Assembly: GCA_022013685.1 (NCBI GenBank)
Contig: JAKLPV010000156.1
Location: 1 to 64,000, forward strand
DNA length: 64,000 nt
Origin: Anaerolineae bacterium
Lineage (GTDB): Bacteria; Chloroflexota; Anaerolineae; Anaerolineales; Villigracilaceae
Direction of reading: 5' to 3'
The notes beneath the pieces are model-generated. The model worked only from the letters and a program-made list of their open reading frames with translations. It was not told the DNA's origin and did no database searches. Shown in pieces: positions 16,540 to 25,219 of the stretch; positions within the stretch are counted from its first letter, which is position 1, and every line of letters starts with the position of its first letter. A program made the position numbers and the translations under genes.

Positions 16540-17789
16540 ATCGATAACAAGGCTTCGCGCAGTTGTTCGACTTCTGCGAGGGTGTTGTAATGGACAGCCC
16601 CGACCCGTACCATGCCGCCGCTTTCTTCAACGCCCAGGCGTTCGCTGACGTTCAGGGCGTAGTAGTTGCCGTCCCAGACGTAGATCCCGGCCTCGGCCAA
16701 TTTCTCCGCCACTTGGCGTGGGTGCAGGTTGCGCAAGCGGAAGGAGAAGGTGGCGACCCGGTTTTCGAGGTGGTGGACGTTCTGCGGGCCGTAAATTCTC
16801 AGGCCGGGAACCGATTGGAGCGCGGCAAGCAGGCTGCGGCTGAGTTCGAACTCGTAAGCCTGGATGGCGGTCAGTCCCTTTTTGAGCTCAAAGGCCCGGC
16901 CACGGTATCCTTCTTCGGTCAGTCCTTCTTCATGCTCCGCGCCAAAAGTGCGCCCTACCCACTCAAAGTATTCGATGGCGCCGAGCACTCCGGCCAGACC
17001 TTCATGGTTTTGAGTGCCGGTTTCAAAGCGGCCTGGCAGGGAGTTGGTTGCCGGGCGGACTTTGTAGGCGAACAGCGGCTCCAGGTGCTCGCGCTTGCCG
17101 AATAAAATACCGGCGTGCGGGCCGAAAAATTTATAGCTGGATGAGACCAGGAAGTCACAATCCAGCTTTTGGACATCAATAGGGCCATGCGCGGCATATT
17201 GGACGGCATCGACATAGACCAGCGTCCCGGCGTCGTGCGCCATTTCGATGATTTGCTTGAGCGGGTTGATGGTTCCAAGCGAGTTGGATGCGTAGCCGAC
17301 CGCCAATAAGCGCGGTTTGCGTTCAAGGGCTTTCTGCAAACTGTCCAATTTCAGCGTTCCGTCTTCCACATCAAAATCCACCCAATTAACATGGACACCC
17401 TTATCCTGCGCGGCCAGCACCCAGGGGGTGACATTGGCATCGTGATCGAGGCGAGTCACGGCGATTTCGTCGCCCGCGTTCCAACTCCGCGAGATGGAGC
17501 GGCTGAGATGCAGGGTCAGGGTAGTCATGTTGTTGCCGAAGATGATTTCTTCGGCACTGGCGGCGTTGTAGAAATCGGCCATGGCCTGGTGGGCTTCTTC
17601 CAGAATGGCGTCGGAAGCGATGCTGGTGGCAAACGCGCCCTCGTGGTTGGCGTTGCAGTGCAGCAGGTAATTGGTGATGCGGTCGAGCGAACTGCGGGCG
17701 ATTTGTGTCCCGCCGGGGTTGTCGAAGAAAATGGCCGGGCTGTCCAGGGCCGGGAAGTGTCTGCGAATGGCAGTAAGGTCAAGGGGCAT
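16536..17789 (-). CDS. Class V aminotransferase, cysteine desulfurase-like
   Basis: 417 aa of the SufS/Csd-like branch (closest in layout to the 'VC1184' family). The PLP lysine is K220 in VSSSYKFFGPHAG; D194 (VYVDAVQYAAHG) and the His of RLDHDAN are the expected cofactor contacts. The active-site loop near the C-terminus, where desulfurases carry the persulfide cysteine, reads SERLGVEESGGMVRVG and has no cysteine. A desulfurase activity is therefore doubtful, and it may act on another amino acid. GGAG precedes the ATG at 17789. It is coupled to the HD hydrolase. Confidence 0.82.
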   Translation of the reverse strand: MPLDLTAIRRHFPALDSPAIFFDNPGGTQIARSSLDRITNYLLHCNANHEGAFATSIASDAILEEAHQAMADFYNAASAEEIIFGNNMTTLTLHLSRSISRSWNAGDEIAVTRLDHDANVTPWVLAAQDKGVHVNWVDFDVEDGTLKLDSLQKALERKPRLLAVGYASNSLGTINPLKQIIEMAHDAGTLVYVDAVQYAAHGPIDVQKLDCDFLVSSSYKFFGPHAGILFGKREHLEPLFAYKVRPATNSLPGRFETGTQNHEGLAGVLGAIEYFEWVGRTFGAEHEEGLTEEGYRGRAFELKKGLTAIQAYEFELSRSLLAALQSVPGLRIYGPQNVHHLENRVATFSFRLRNLHPRQVAEKLAEAGIYVWDGNYYALNVSERLGVEESGGMVRVGAVHYNTLAEVEQLREALLSI

Positions 17790-17937
17790 GGGTTTTTCTC
17801 CAGGTAGCGAATTGTCAAATCCCCGTTTCTCCAGCTTATCCGCAGTGTGGTTTTGGGGATAAACAAGGGTAAACGGGGATCTGTATTTTGCGCGCTATTT
17901 TGTCGTAAGATTTTTGGTTGATTCTATCCGCAGGATA

Positions 17938-18558
17938 TTATCCGCAGGCGCCGCCAAACAGGAAGGGGAAGAAATCACACCAAAGCACGTTGCTGTCCAC
18001 ATACCAGAAAAATCCGCTGCATGTACAAATGAGACACAGCAAGATAACGCCAACAATGATCAGCGGCAAAGCTGACCCCGCCTTCTTGGCCGGCGGCGGA
18101 GGAATGTATGCCTGTTCTGGCTCGGGGCTGGCCGGAATTTGACCGGCATACTGCTGGGGTTGGGGCTGGGGTGGGGCTGCGGCAGGGATAGGTGCGGGGG
18201 CGGGCGGCACAACCACACGAGCAGCAGATGAAATCATGGTCGCATTCGGGTCGACCTTGGCGACAACCTCGTAGAGCAGGCTGATTTGTTCGCCGAGCGA
18301 GATAATTTCGCCGGGCTGGAGTACATGTTGGCCGGTCAGGCGCTGCCCATTGACAAAAGTGCCGTTGGTCGAGCCCAGGTCGGTGATGATATATTTGCCG
18401 CCCTGGAAAACCAGTTGGGTATGTTTGCGCGAAACTTCGGCGTCATTGATAGCAACTGCATTACTCGCTTCACGACCAATGGTTAAGACATCGCCTTCCA
18501 ACGGGAAAGTTTTGCCCGGCGTGGGCCCTGAATGCATGACAAGTTGAAACTGAGCCAT
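17938..18558 (-). CDS. FHA-domain protein with C-terminal membrane anchor
   Basis: 206 aa. Residues 1-100 are a forkhead-associated domain that binds phosphothreonine peptides; the contact residues are present (IGRE R29, SRKH S43/H46, GSTNGTFVNG N65). A Pro/Ala/Gln-rich linker (115-160) leads to one strongly hydrophobic helix (about 164-185) with a CTC motif, then a short Cys-containing tail. The FHA domain is thus probably tethered to the membrane from the cytoplasmic side. No Ser/Thr kinase lies in this window. GGAGG precedes the ATG. Confidence 0.87.
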   Translation of the reverse strand: MAQFQLVMHSGPTPGKTFPLEGDVLTIGREASNAVAINDAEVSRKHTQLVFQGGKYIITDLGSTNGTFVNGQRLTGQHVLQPGEIISLGEQISLLYEVVAKVDPNATMISSAARVVVPPAPAPIPAAAPPQPQPQQYAGQIPASPEPEQAYIPPPPAKKAGSALPLIIVGVILLCLICTCSGFFWYVDSNVLWCDFFPFLFGGACG

Positions 18559-18600
18559 ATCTCCTCCAGATGAATAAGAACTGTTTGTAGTGTAATGATT

Positions 18601-19314
18601 TTATGAAAAAAAGTCAAATGATTCTTTTGAGTTAAAGGCGAAACTTTCGACAAAAGTGCGGGCAACCAGGCTTTTGACAACCCGCATCTCCGGTGTTTCA
18701 GCGAGCAATTCAGCCATGCTGACGGTGGGGTGATCGGCGATCCCGCAGGGGACGATACCGTCGAAATATTCCATTTGTGGATTAACGTTTAATGCGAAGC
18801 CATGACGTGTGACGTTGTTCGCATCGACCTTGACACCGATGGCCGCTATTTTGGCCGGTTTGCCACGCTGGTGCGGCTGGCAGCGCACACAGCGGCTGGC
18901 AATTTCAGCCTGGATCCAGACTCCACTCAGGCCGGGGATTTGTCCCGCCACCAGCCCCATGCGCGCCAGGGCCAGGATAATACTCTGTTCGATGCGGCGC
19001 ACATAGCCGACGTGATCGTTATCGGCCAGTTTCAAGATCGGGTAGCCGACCAACTGGCCGGGACCATGATAGGTCACATCTCCGCCGCGATCGACCCAGT
19101 GGACACCAACGCAACGCCGGGTCAGTTCAGCTTCGTCCCAGAGCAGGTGGACGGGTTGTCCGCGGCGGCCAAAGGTGAAAGTGTGCGGATGTTCGAGCAA
19201 GAGCAGGGTTGCGGGTTGTTGTTCGCGCGCAACTTCTGCCGCCAGCGCATTTTGCATATCCCAGGCTGATTGGTAGTCAACCAGCCCCAGGTCGCGGATC
19301 TCGAGTTCGGTCAT
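18601..19314 (-). CDS. lipB: Octanoyl-[acyl carrier protein]:protein octanoyltransferase
   Basis: 237 aa. LipB moves octanoate from ACP to lipoyl domains; LipA (60588-61544) then inserts sulfur. Motifs: RGGDVTYHGPGQLVGYP (substrate tunnel), the catalytic lysine in KIAAIGVKV (K155) and the catalytic cysteine in VPCGI (C190). Between GVWI and KIAAIG lies an extra ~20-residue basic segment containing CVRC (C142/C145) that standard LipB lacks. The ATG overlaps the stop of the upstream HAD gene by 4 nt. Confidence 0.92.
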   Translation of the reverse strand: MTELEIRDLGLVDYQSAWDMQNALAAEVAREQQPATLLLLEHPHTFTFGRRGQPVHLLWDEAELTRRCVGVHWVDRGGDVTYHGPGQLVGYPILKLADNDHVGYVRRIEQSIILALARMGLVAGQIPGLSGVWIQAEIASRCVRCQPHQRGKPAKIAAIGVKVDANNVTRHGFALNVNPQMEYFDGIVPCGIADHPTVSMAELLAETPEMRVVKSLVARTFVESFAFNSKESFDFFS

Positions 19315-19991
19315 TGCGGGATAAGGATGTTCGTTAAATCAGCAGTGGTTGGCAGGATGATGTCGGCGCCGAGTTTGCGTAGTTCGTCTTCTTCGCCGAA
19401 TCCGCACAACACACCGACAGTTTGTGCCCTGGCGGCTTTGCCGGCGCGGATATCAACCGGTGTATCGCCAATCATCAGGCACTCTTCGGGTTTGACGCCC
19501 ATTTTTTTGGCAGCATGATAAATCGGATGGGGGAAGGGCTTGGTGTGTTCGGCCGTGGTCGCTGTGACAATTTCCTGAAAGAAAGAGGTCAGGTCAAACC
19601 GGTCGAGGAAAGCGCGTGTCGAGTGGTCATCGCGGGCGCTGACGACGGTCATGGGGAAATGTGGCTGCAAGGCGGCCAGCATTTCCCGCACGCCTTCGAC
19701 CAGCAGGTAATGTTTCATCGGCCGGTTGCGGCGCTTATTGAGCCACTCTACAATTGCCAGTAATTCATCATCCAACCCCAGGCGGTCTGGGATGCTGATC
19801 AGGGTGTTGCCGGGGGCCTCGGCCCACATTACGAAACGGCGGGCAGCATGATGTGAGTCGCGTGCTGGCAGCAGGGCGCGAAAAGGTCGGAAAAACGGTT
19901 CAAACTTCATGACGAATAAATCGTCGGTATCGCTAAGGGTTCCATCCACATCAAAACATAACCCGCGAATGCGTTTAAGGTCTAGCGGCAT
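19311..19991 (-). CDS. HAD-superfamily hydrolase (phosphoglycolate phosphatase-like)
   Basis: 226 aa. The four HAD motifs are visible: nucleophile motif CFDVDGTLSDTDD near residue 13, VVSARD (motif II), a Lys upstream of motif IV (TKPFPHPIYHAAKKMG) and MIGDTPVDIRAGKAA. A helical cap lies between motifs I and II, as in Gph-like phosphatases. Substrate unknown. AGGAG precedes the ATG. lipB follows with a 4-nt overlap, so it is the promoter-proximal gene of a two-gene unit. Confidence 0.87.
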   Translation of the reverse strand: MPLDLKRIRGLCFDVDGTLSDTDDLFVMKFEPFFRPFRALLPARDSHHAARRFVMWAEAPGNTLISIPDRLGLDDELLAIVEWLNKRRNRPMKHYLLVEGVREMLAALQPHFPMTVVSARDDHSTRAFLDRFDLTSFFQEIVTATTAEHTKPFPHPIYHAAKKMGVKPEECLMIGDTPVDIRAGKAARAQTVGVLCGFGEEDELRKLGADIILPTTADLTNILIPQ

Positions 19992-20195
19992 CTCAACTCC
20001 TGGTTAGCAGGCGCAAAAACAACTGAAATATTTTAACCCACTCCGTCCTTGAAAGGTGAGGAAAAAAGCCAATTGTGCTATACTCGTACCGAAACTTGAC
20101 GAAAATACAGGCTAAAAGAGATAAAACAAGCCATTTTAGCCGTGAAACGATTTCCCCGGCGTTTGAAAATAGCCGAGCTCTTTTATTGAGGCTGT

Positions 20196-22253
20196 ATGTC
20201 CATAGACCAGCGAGCCACACTTGAACTGTTATATAAAGTCAGCCGCGAGTTTGCCACCGCGCTTGATTTAAAGACCGTGCTCCAGCGCGTCTTGTTTGCT
20301 GCCATTAATAATGTTGGCGGCGAGCGAGGCAGCGTGGTGGTTATGGACGATAATGGTCGGGCGGTCGATTCGGCGATTGTGTATGGAAATCAGGTACGCG
20401 AGAACACTACCGTCCAGCTTCGGGAAACGGTTGAGCGTGGGCTGGCTGGCTGGGTGGTACGCAGCCGCGAGGCGGCCCTGGTGCCAGATACCAGTAAAGA
20501 TGAGCGCTGGCTGCGCCGCGAAGATGACGCTCTGGAACGCTCTGGTGCGAAATCGGCAATTTGTGTACCACTCCTGGCGCGCGAAAAATTGGTCGGTGTG
20601 CTGACGTTGGTGCACCCTGTACCGGGTACCTATAATGCTGAAAATATGGCCTTGATGCAGGCGATTGCCGACCAGGCTGGCATTACAGTTATGAATGCGC
20701 GCTTTTTTTCTGAAAGCCAGCGCCAGGCGCGGGTGATGACTGCCCTGGCCGAGGGCGCGGTCAGTATGAACGCTTCCCTGCGCATCGAAGAAACTTTCGA
20801 GCGTATCCTGGTGCAAACCCGCCAGGCTTTGCAGGTTGAAACAGTGGCCCTGGGAATGATTAATGAAGCATCTGGCGAAATAATTTTTCGCGCAGCGATT
20901 GGTGATGGAGCGCAGTACATCAAGGGGAAAACGATCCCGGCAAGAGGCGGGATTGCAGGTAAAGTGACGGGCGATGGACGCGGCCTGGTCATTCCTGCCA
21001 TCACGAGCGAAACTTTACTGGCCGAGGCTGAACAACTGGAAGGTCGAGCGCGTGTCATGGCTTGTGCGCCCATCCATGCGCAGGGCAAGGTGATTGGCGT
21101 GCTGGAAGTTTTCAACCCGATCAGCAAGAGCTTCGATGGCGATGCCCTGCTGGTGCTGACAGGCCTGGGCAGTCTGGGCGGAACGATCCTGCAAAATGCG
21201 CAGCTCTATGAGCGGCTTGACTCGGCCCGCCGCCGCTACCGCGACTTGTTCGAGGACAGCATCGACCCAATTGTGATTAGCGATCTGGGCGGCTACGTTC
21301 AGGAGGCTAACACGCAGGCAGCAACGCTCGCCGGTTACAGGCCCGATGAGTTGAACCAGTTCCTGATCGAACAAATGCACGATGTCAATTTTGAAAAAGT
21401 GGGGCGCCGGTTTGAGCATGTTGGTTCGTCGGCGGTGATTTACGAATCAATCCTTTATAACAAACTGGGTGAACAATTTCCTGTGGAAGTTTACGCGCGC
21501 AAAGTCTTATTCGACGATGTTGAATCGATCCAGTGGATTTTCCGCGACATCACCGCCCGCAAAGATCTGGATGTTTTGCGCGAAGACCTGGCGGCGATGA
21601 TTTATCATGATCTGCGTTCCCCGCTGGCGAATATTCTTTCAAGCATTGATATGTTGGATGGGCTGATCTCCAACGAGGAACGTGAAAACGGTGAGGCGAT
21701 CTTGCGTATTGCACGCCATTCGATTGACCGTATCCAACGCTTGATTGCTTCCCTGCTCGATCTTAATCGTCTTGAACAAAACCAACCGGTGGGCGAAAAG
21801 CAACCCGCCAAACCGGCTGAACTTATCGCAGAGGCGGTGGAAGCAGTCAGCCATGCCGCTGAAGGGCGCAACCAGCGTTTCCTGGTCGAGGCAGCTGACG
21901 ATCTGCCTGTTGTCCTGATCGATGTGGATATGATCCGCCGCGTTTTGATCAACCTGGCAGAAAATGCGGTCAAATACTCGCCGCTCGAAAGCGAAATCCA
22001 AATTGTTGCCCAGCTCCATAAGGGATGGCTTCAAATTTCCGTGCAAGATAGCGGCCCGGGCATCCCCGAAACAGATCGTGAGCGCGTTTTTGACAAGTTT
22101 ACCCGGCTTAAAAAACAGGACGGCCCAGGCGGGCTGGGAGTTGGCTTGGCCTTTTGCAGGCTGGCCGTACAAGGGCACGGCGGAAGGATTTGGATCGAAT
22201 CGGCCCCGAAACAAGGTTCCAGGTTTATCTTTACTTTACCAACAAGCACGTAA
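20196..22253 (+). CDS. Cytoplasmic hybrid-sensor histidine kinase (GAF-GAF-PAS-HisKA-HATPase)
   Basis: 685 aa without membrane segments. Two GAF domains (about 10-165 and 175-335) precede a PAS domain (about 345-460; FEDSIDPIVISDLGGYVQEAN). The kinase core has H471 in MIYHDLRSPLANIL, the N-box INLAENAVKYSP, G1 VQDSGPGIPE and G2 GGLGVGLAF. It should autophosphorylate in response to cytoplasmic small molecules or redox state. It contains no receiver, and no response regulator is adjacent. The 204-bp divergent spacer with the HAD gene contains TTGACG near 20095 as a possible -35. Confidence 0.92.
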   Translation: MSIDQRATLELLYKVSREFATALDLKTVLQRVLFAAINNVGGERGSVVVMDDNGRAVDSAIVYGNQVRENTTVQLRETVERGLAGWVVRSREAALVPDTSKDERWLRREDDALERSGAKSAICVPLLAREKLVGVLTLVHPVPGTYNAENMALMQAIADQAGITVMNARFFSESQRQARVMTALAEGAVSMNASLRIEETFERILVQTRQALQVETVALGMINEASGEIIFRAAIGDGAQYIKGKTIPARGGIAGKVTGDGRGLVIPAITSETLLAEAEQLEGRARVMACAPIHAQGKVIGVLEVFNPISKSFDGDALLVLTGLGSLGGTILQNAQLYERLDSARRRYRDLFEDSIDPIVISDLGGYVQEANTQAATLAGYRPDELNQFLIEQMHDVNFEKVGRRFEHVGSSAVIYESILYNKLGEQFPVEVYARKVLFDDVESIQWIFRDITARKDLDVLREDLAAMIYHDLRSPLANILSSIDMLDGLISNEERENGEAILRIARHSIDRIQRLIASLLDLNRLEQNQPVGEKQPAKPAELIAEAVEAVSHAAEGRNQRFLVEAADDLPVVLIDVDMIRRVLINLAENAVKYSPLESEIQIVAQLHKGWLQISVQDSGPGIPETDRERVFDKFTRLKKQDGPGGLGVGLAFCRLAVQGHGGRIWIESAPKQGSRFIFTLPTST

Positions 22254-22275
22254 CTCAAATTAGGAGTATTTTTTC

Positions 22276-23139
22276 ATGCAAGTTATTGCAGATCAAGTCT
22301 ATATCGAAGATCAATACCCAGGCGTAGTGCTCGGAGCCATCAGCCTCGGACACGGCCTGATTCAGATCGATGCGCCACCCTCTCCCGAAGATGGACGCTC
22401 ATGGCGGGCCGCCTTGCTCGGCCTGAACAGCGGGGTGGAGCGTTTTCTGGTTAATCTAGACTCACATCCAGACCGCACTTTGGGCGTGCGCGCCATGGAT
22501 TGCACCGTGATCGCCCATGAAAAAACAGCCCAGGCGTTTCGTAACCGTCCCAATACCTTCAAATCGCAGCCCGAAGAAACCGGTGCAGACTGGGAGGCTG
22601 TTATTGGCCTGGGAACCATTCGCTGGTCGCCGCCCGAAATTACTTTCACCGAGCGGATGGAGATTCAGTGGGGCAGCATGCCGGTTATCATCGAACACCA
22701 CCCCGGCCCGGCCTCTGGCGCAGTATGGGTGATCGTTCCCGAGTCAGGGGTTGTCTTTATCGGCGATCTGGCGCTCAAAGGCCAGCCTCCGTTTGTTGCC
22801 AGCGCCAACCTGGTAGAGTGGATTGACTCGCTGGAAAAACTCATTGGTTCAGAATATCGCAATTCCCTGATCGTAAGCAGCCGGGGCGGCTTGATCGGCC
22901 TGAAAGATATCGAGAGCCAATTGGTCTTGATAAAAGAAATCCATCAAAAAGTTGAAGCTATTGGCAAGACCCCCGAAGGGATGAACGAAATTGAAGCCAT
23001 CATCCCCGGTCTGGTTGCCAGGCTGAACGCTCCCGCCGACCGACTTAAACAATACACCCAGCGCTTACGCTACGGTTTGCGGCAGTATTACCTGCGCCGT
23101 TATCATCCTGCCAGCAATATTGATTCTGAAGAGGAATAA
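22276..23139 (+). CDS. Metallo-beta-lactamase-fold protein with degraded metal site
   Basis: 287 aa. The N-terminal pattern (LGHGLIQIDAPPSPEDGRSWRA, then DCTVIAHEKTAQAF) follows the metallo-beta-lactamase fold, and FIGDLAL corresponds to the late Asp strand. The HxHxDH metal motif instead reads DSHPDR (NLDSHPDRTLG), losing two of its ligands. The enzyme is therefore probably not a normal dinuclear hydrolase. It sits 22 bp after the histidine kinase and 2 bp before the asparaginase, so it likely shares their transcript. The C-terminus is a Lys/Arg-rich helical stretch. Confidence 0.65.
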   Translation: MQVIADQVYIEDQYPGVVLGAISLGHGLIQIDAPPSPEDGRSWRAALLGLNSGVERFLVNLDSHPDRTLGVRAMDCTVIAHEKTAQAFRNRPNTFKSQPEETGADWEAVIGLGTIRWSPPEITFTERMEIQWGSMPVIIEHHPGPASGAVWVIVPESGVVFIGDLALKGQPPFVASANLVEWIDSLEKLIGSEYRNSLIVSSRGGLIGLKDIESQLVLIKEIHQKVEAIGKTPEGMNEIEAIIPGLVARLNAPADRLKQYTQRLRYGLRQYYLRRYHPASNIDSEEE

Positions 23140-23141
23140 TT

Positions 23142-24188
23142 GTGAGCATGCCCTACCAGCCTGTTTTTGAAGTGACACGCGGCCAAATCGTAGAATCAAT
23201 CCATTTTGGCGCCGCCGCTATCGTTGATTCACATGGCCGCTTGCTTGCCCAGCTGGGTGACCCGCAAGCGGTCACTTTTTTACGCTCAACAGCCAAACCT
23301 TTCCAGGCTCTGCCCTTCATCGAGCGTAAGGGGCATGAAACCTTCGGCCTGGCAGCGCGCGAAATCGCCATCATGTGCGCCTCGCATTCCGGTACCGACG
23401 AGCATGTCGCCACCATCCAGGCCATGCAGGCCAAGATCGGCATCAACGTCGATGACCTGCAATGCGGAATGCACTATCCCTATCATGAAGCTACCGCCGA
23501 TGCGATGAAAGTACGCGGTGAACTGCCCACCCCTTACCGTCACAATTGTTCGGGCAAACACACTGGCATGTTGGCCCACGCCAAATTACGCAATGCCCCC
23601 ACCCAGACCTACCTCGACCTGCATCACCGGGTGCAGGAATCGATATTGCAAGCCTTCGCCGAAATGTGCGATATGCCGGCAGAAAAAGTGGAATTGGGCA
23701 TCGATGGTTGTTCTGCGCCTAACTTTGCTGCCCCGCTCTATAACGCCGCTTTCAGTTACGCTCGCCTGTGCGATCCGTTTGGGCTGCCTGCGGAACGCGC
23801 TGCCGCCTGCCGCACCATCACCAGTGCCATGTCTGCCCATCCCAATATGGTCGGCGGTCCGGAACGATTCGATACACTTTTGATGGAATTGGGCAAGGGC
23901 CGGATTATCGTTAAAGGAGGCGCGGAAGGTTACCAGGGCATTGGCCTGCTCCCCGGCGCACTCGCCGCGGACTCACCCGGCATCGGTATCGCCATTAAAA
24001 TTAGCGATGGCGACCCATCAGGCCGTGCCCGCTACAGCGTCTCGCTGGCGATTCTGCAATCGCTCGGCGCCTTGTCTGCTTCTGACCTTGAAAAACTGGC
24101 TGCCTTTGGCCCGCTAAAACAACTCTATAATTACCGCAAACTCAACATTGGACAGAGTCGCCCGACCTTCCAACTTGACCTTGCCTGA
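23142..24188 (+). CDS. Asparaginase (asparaginase II family)
   Basis: 348 aa, matching the asparaginase II family that is unrelated to E. coli AnsA/B. Motifs: LRSTAKPFQALPFIE near the N-terminus, CASHSGTDEHV, HNCSGKHTGMLA, and the C-terminal GAEGYQGIGL and KISDGDPSGRAR. Family members hydrolyse asparagine, or related amides, to aspartate and ammonia. The GTG at 23142 has GAGGA six bases upstream; the ATG two codons later is the alternative. It lies in a tight run with the MBL-fold gene before and nth after (3-bp gap). Confidence 0.85.
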   Translation: MSMPYQPVFEVTRGQIVESIHFGAAAIVDSHGRLLAQLGDPQAVTFLRSTAKPFQALPFIERKGHETFGLAAREIAIMCASHSGTDEHVATIQAMQAKIGINVDDLQCGMHYPYHEATADAMKVRGELPTPYRHNCSGKHTGMLAHAKLRNAPTQTYLDLHHRVQESILQAFAEMCDMPAEKVELGIDGCSAPNFAAPLYNAAFSYARLCDPFGLPAERAAACRTITSAMSAHPNMVGGPERFDTLLMELGKGRIIVKGGAEGYQGIGLLPGALAADSPGIGIAIKISDGDPSGRARYSVSLAILQSLGALSASDLEKLAAFGPLKQLYNYRKLNIGQSRPTFQLDLA

Positions 24189-24191
24189 ACC

Positions 24192-24872
24192 ATGACGAAT
24201 GCTCATCCTGCCCAACGCCGCGCCCTGAACATTCACCAGACTCTGCTCGCAGCGTTTGGTGAGCCGATTTGGCGTAACCCCCTGCCGGCTATCGACGAGT
24301 TGGTTTCGACCATCCTTTCGCAGAATACCAACGATGTCAACCGCGACAAGGCCTTCGATGCCTTGCGCGCCAGGTTCCCAACCTGGGAGGCCGTGCGTGA
24401 TGCCCCAGTCCAGGCTGTGATGGACGCCATCCGCCCGGCAGGGTTGGCCAACCAGAAGGGCCCGCGCATGCAGCAGGTTTTGCGCGAAATTACCGCTGAG
24501 CGCGGCAGTCTTGATTTATCCTTCCTGGCTGATTGGGATGTTGAAGAAGCCCGCACCTGGCTGACCAGGTTCAATGGAGTCGGGCCAAAAACCGCCGCGA
24601 TTGTGCTGTGCTTTGCGCTCGGCAAACCGGCTTTCCCGGTTGATACTCATGTCTATCGCGTCACCGGTCGGATCGGTCTGCGGCCCGAAAAAATGAGTGT
24701 TGAACAGGCCCATCCGTATCTCGAATCACTCTTCCCGCCTGAAACCTACTATGCCGCCCACCTGAACATTATCCGCCTGGGACGTGAAATCTGCCAGGCC
24801 CGCAAACCAGATTGTGAATCCTGTCCGATTTGTAAGGTTTGCGATACAGGAATCGCCCGTGTTGGCGATTGA
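24192..24872 (+). CDS. nth: Endonuclease III-type DNA glycosylase
   Basis: 226 aa. It repairs oxidised pyrimidines by base excision with AP-lyase activity. The helix-hairpin-helix holds the catalytic lysine (FNGVGPKTAA, K133), and the catalytic aspartate is D151 in PVDTHVYRV. The C-terminal [4Fe-4S] loop has C201, C208, C211 and C217 in the C-x6-C-x2-C-x5-C spacing. It begins 3 bp after the asparaginase stop. Variation from canonical Nth (SQNTNDVN in place of SAQTTD) is typical of its divergent relatives, so substrate range is uncertain. Confidence 0.88.
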   Translation: MTNAHPAQRRALNIHQTLLAAFGEPIWRNPLPAIDELVSTILSQNTNDVNRDKAFDALRARFPTWEAVRDAPVQAVMDAIRPAGLANQKGPRMQQVLREITAERGSLDLSFLADWDVEEARTWLTRFNGVGPKTAAIVLCFALGKPAFPVDTHVYRVTGRIGLRPEKMSVEQAHPYLESLFPPETYYAAHLNIIRLGREICQARKPDCESCPICKVCDTGIARVGD

Positions 24873-24932
24873 AAACCCGCCACTGAAAGACTACAATAAA
24901 TCTACGATATTTTGTAGAAGGAGGTGGTGGTT

Positions 24933-25085
24933 GTGTTGTTCAGAAAAGAAACCGGGCAGGGTTTGTTGGAGTACGGGCTTATCCTGGTATTGGTTGCCGT
25001 TGTTGTCATCGCTGCTGTAACAGTTTTGGGGCCAACGATTGGCAATCTGTTTTCAAAGGTTAATACAAGTATTCCTTCGTCTTAA
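24933..25085 (+). CDS. Flp/Fap-type (type IVb) pilin, 50 aa
   Basis: GTG at 24933, with a perfect AAGGAGG eight bases upstream, opens a 50-codon frame ending at TAA 25083-25085. The peptide begins with basic residues and the class signature ETGQGLLEYGLILVLV, in which the prepilin peptidase normally cuts before the GLxEY stretch, followed by one long hydrophobic helix and a short polar tail (KVNTSIPSS). Such pilins are assembled by Tad/Flp secretion machinery, but no tad genes are in the window. It has its own spacer before it and a terminator after it. Confidence 0.85.
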   Translation: MLFRKETGQGLLEYGLILVLVAVVVIAAVTVLGPTIGNLFSKVNTSIPSS

Positions 25086-25177
25086 TCAAAGCCTGCCGCG
25101 CTTGATTACTCTCCCCCCTTACGTTGCCAAAGGCACAAGCATTTTTATTCCCCTTTATTTTCTTGAGCGCAGGCGAA

Positions 25178-25215
25178 AAAACAGGCCCCCCAACCGGGAG
25201 CCTGTTTCGTTTTTA
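25178..25215. terminator. Bidirectional terminator between the pilin and SlyD
   Basis: aaacaggc (25179-25186) pairs with gcctgttt (25200-25207), flanked by A- and T-runs, between convergent genes. Confidence 0.75.
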
Positions 25216-25219
25216 CAGC

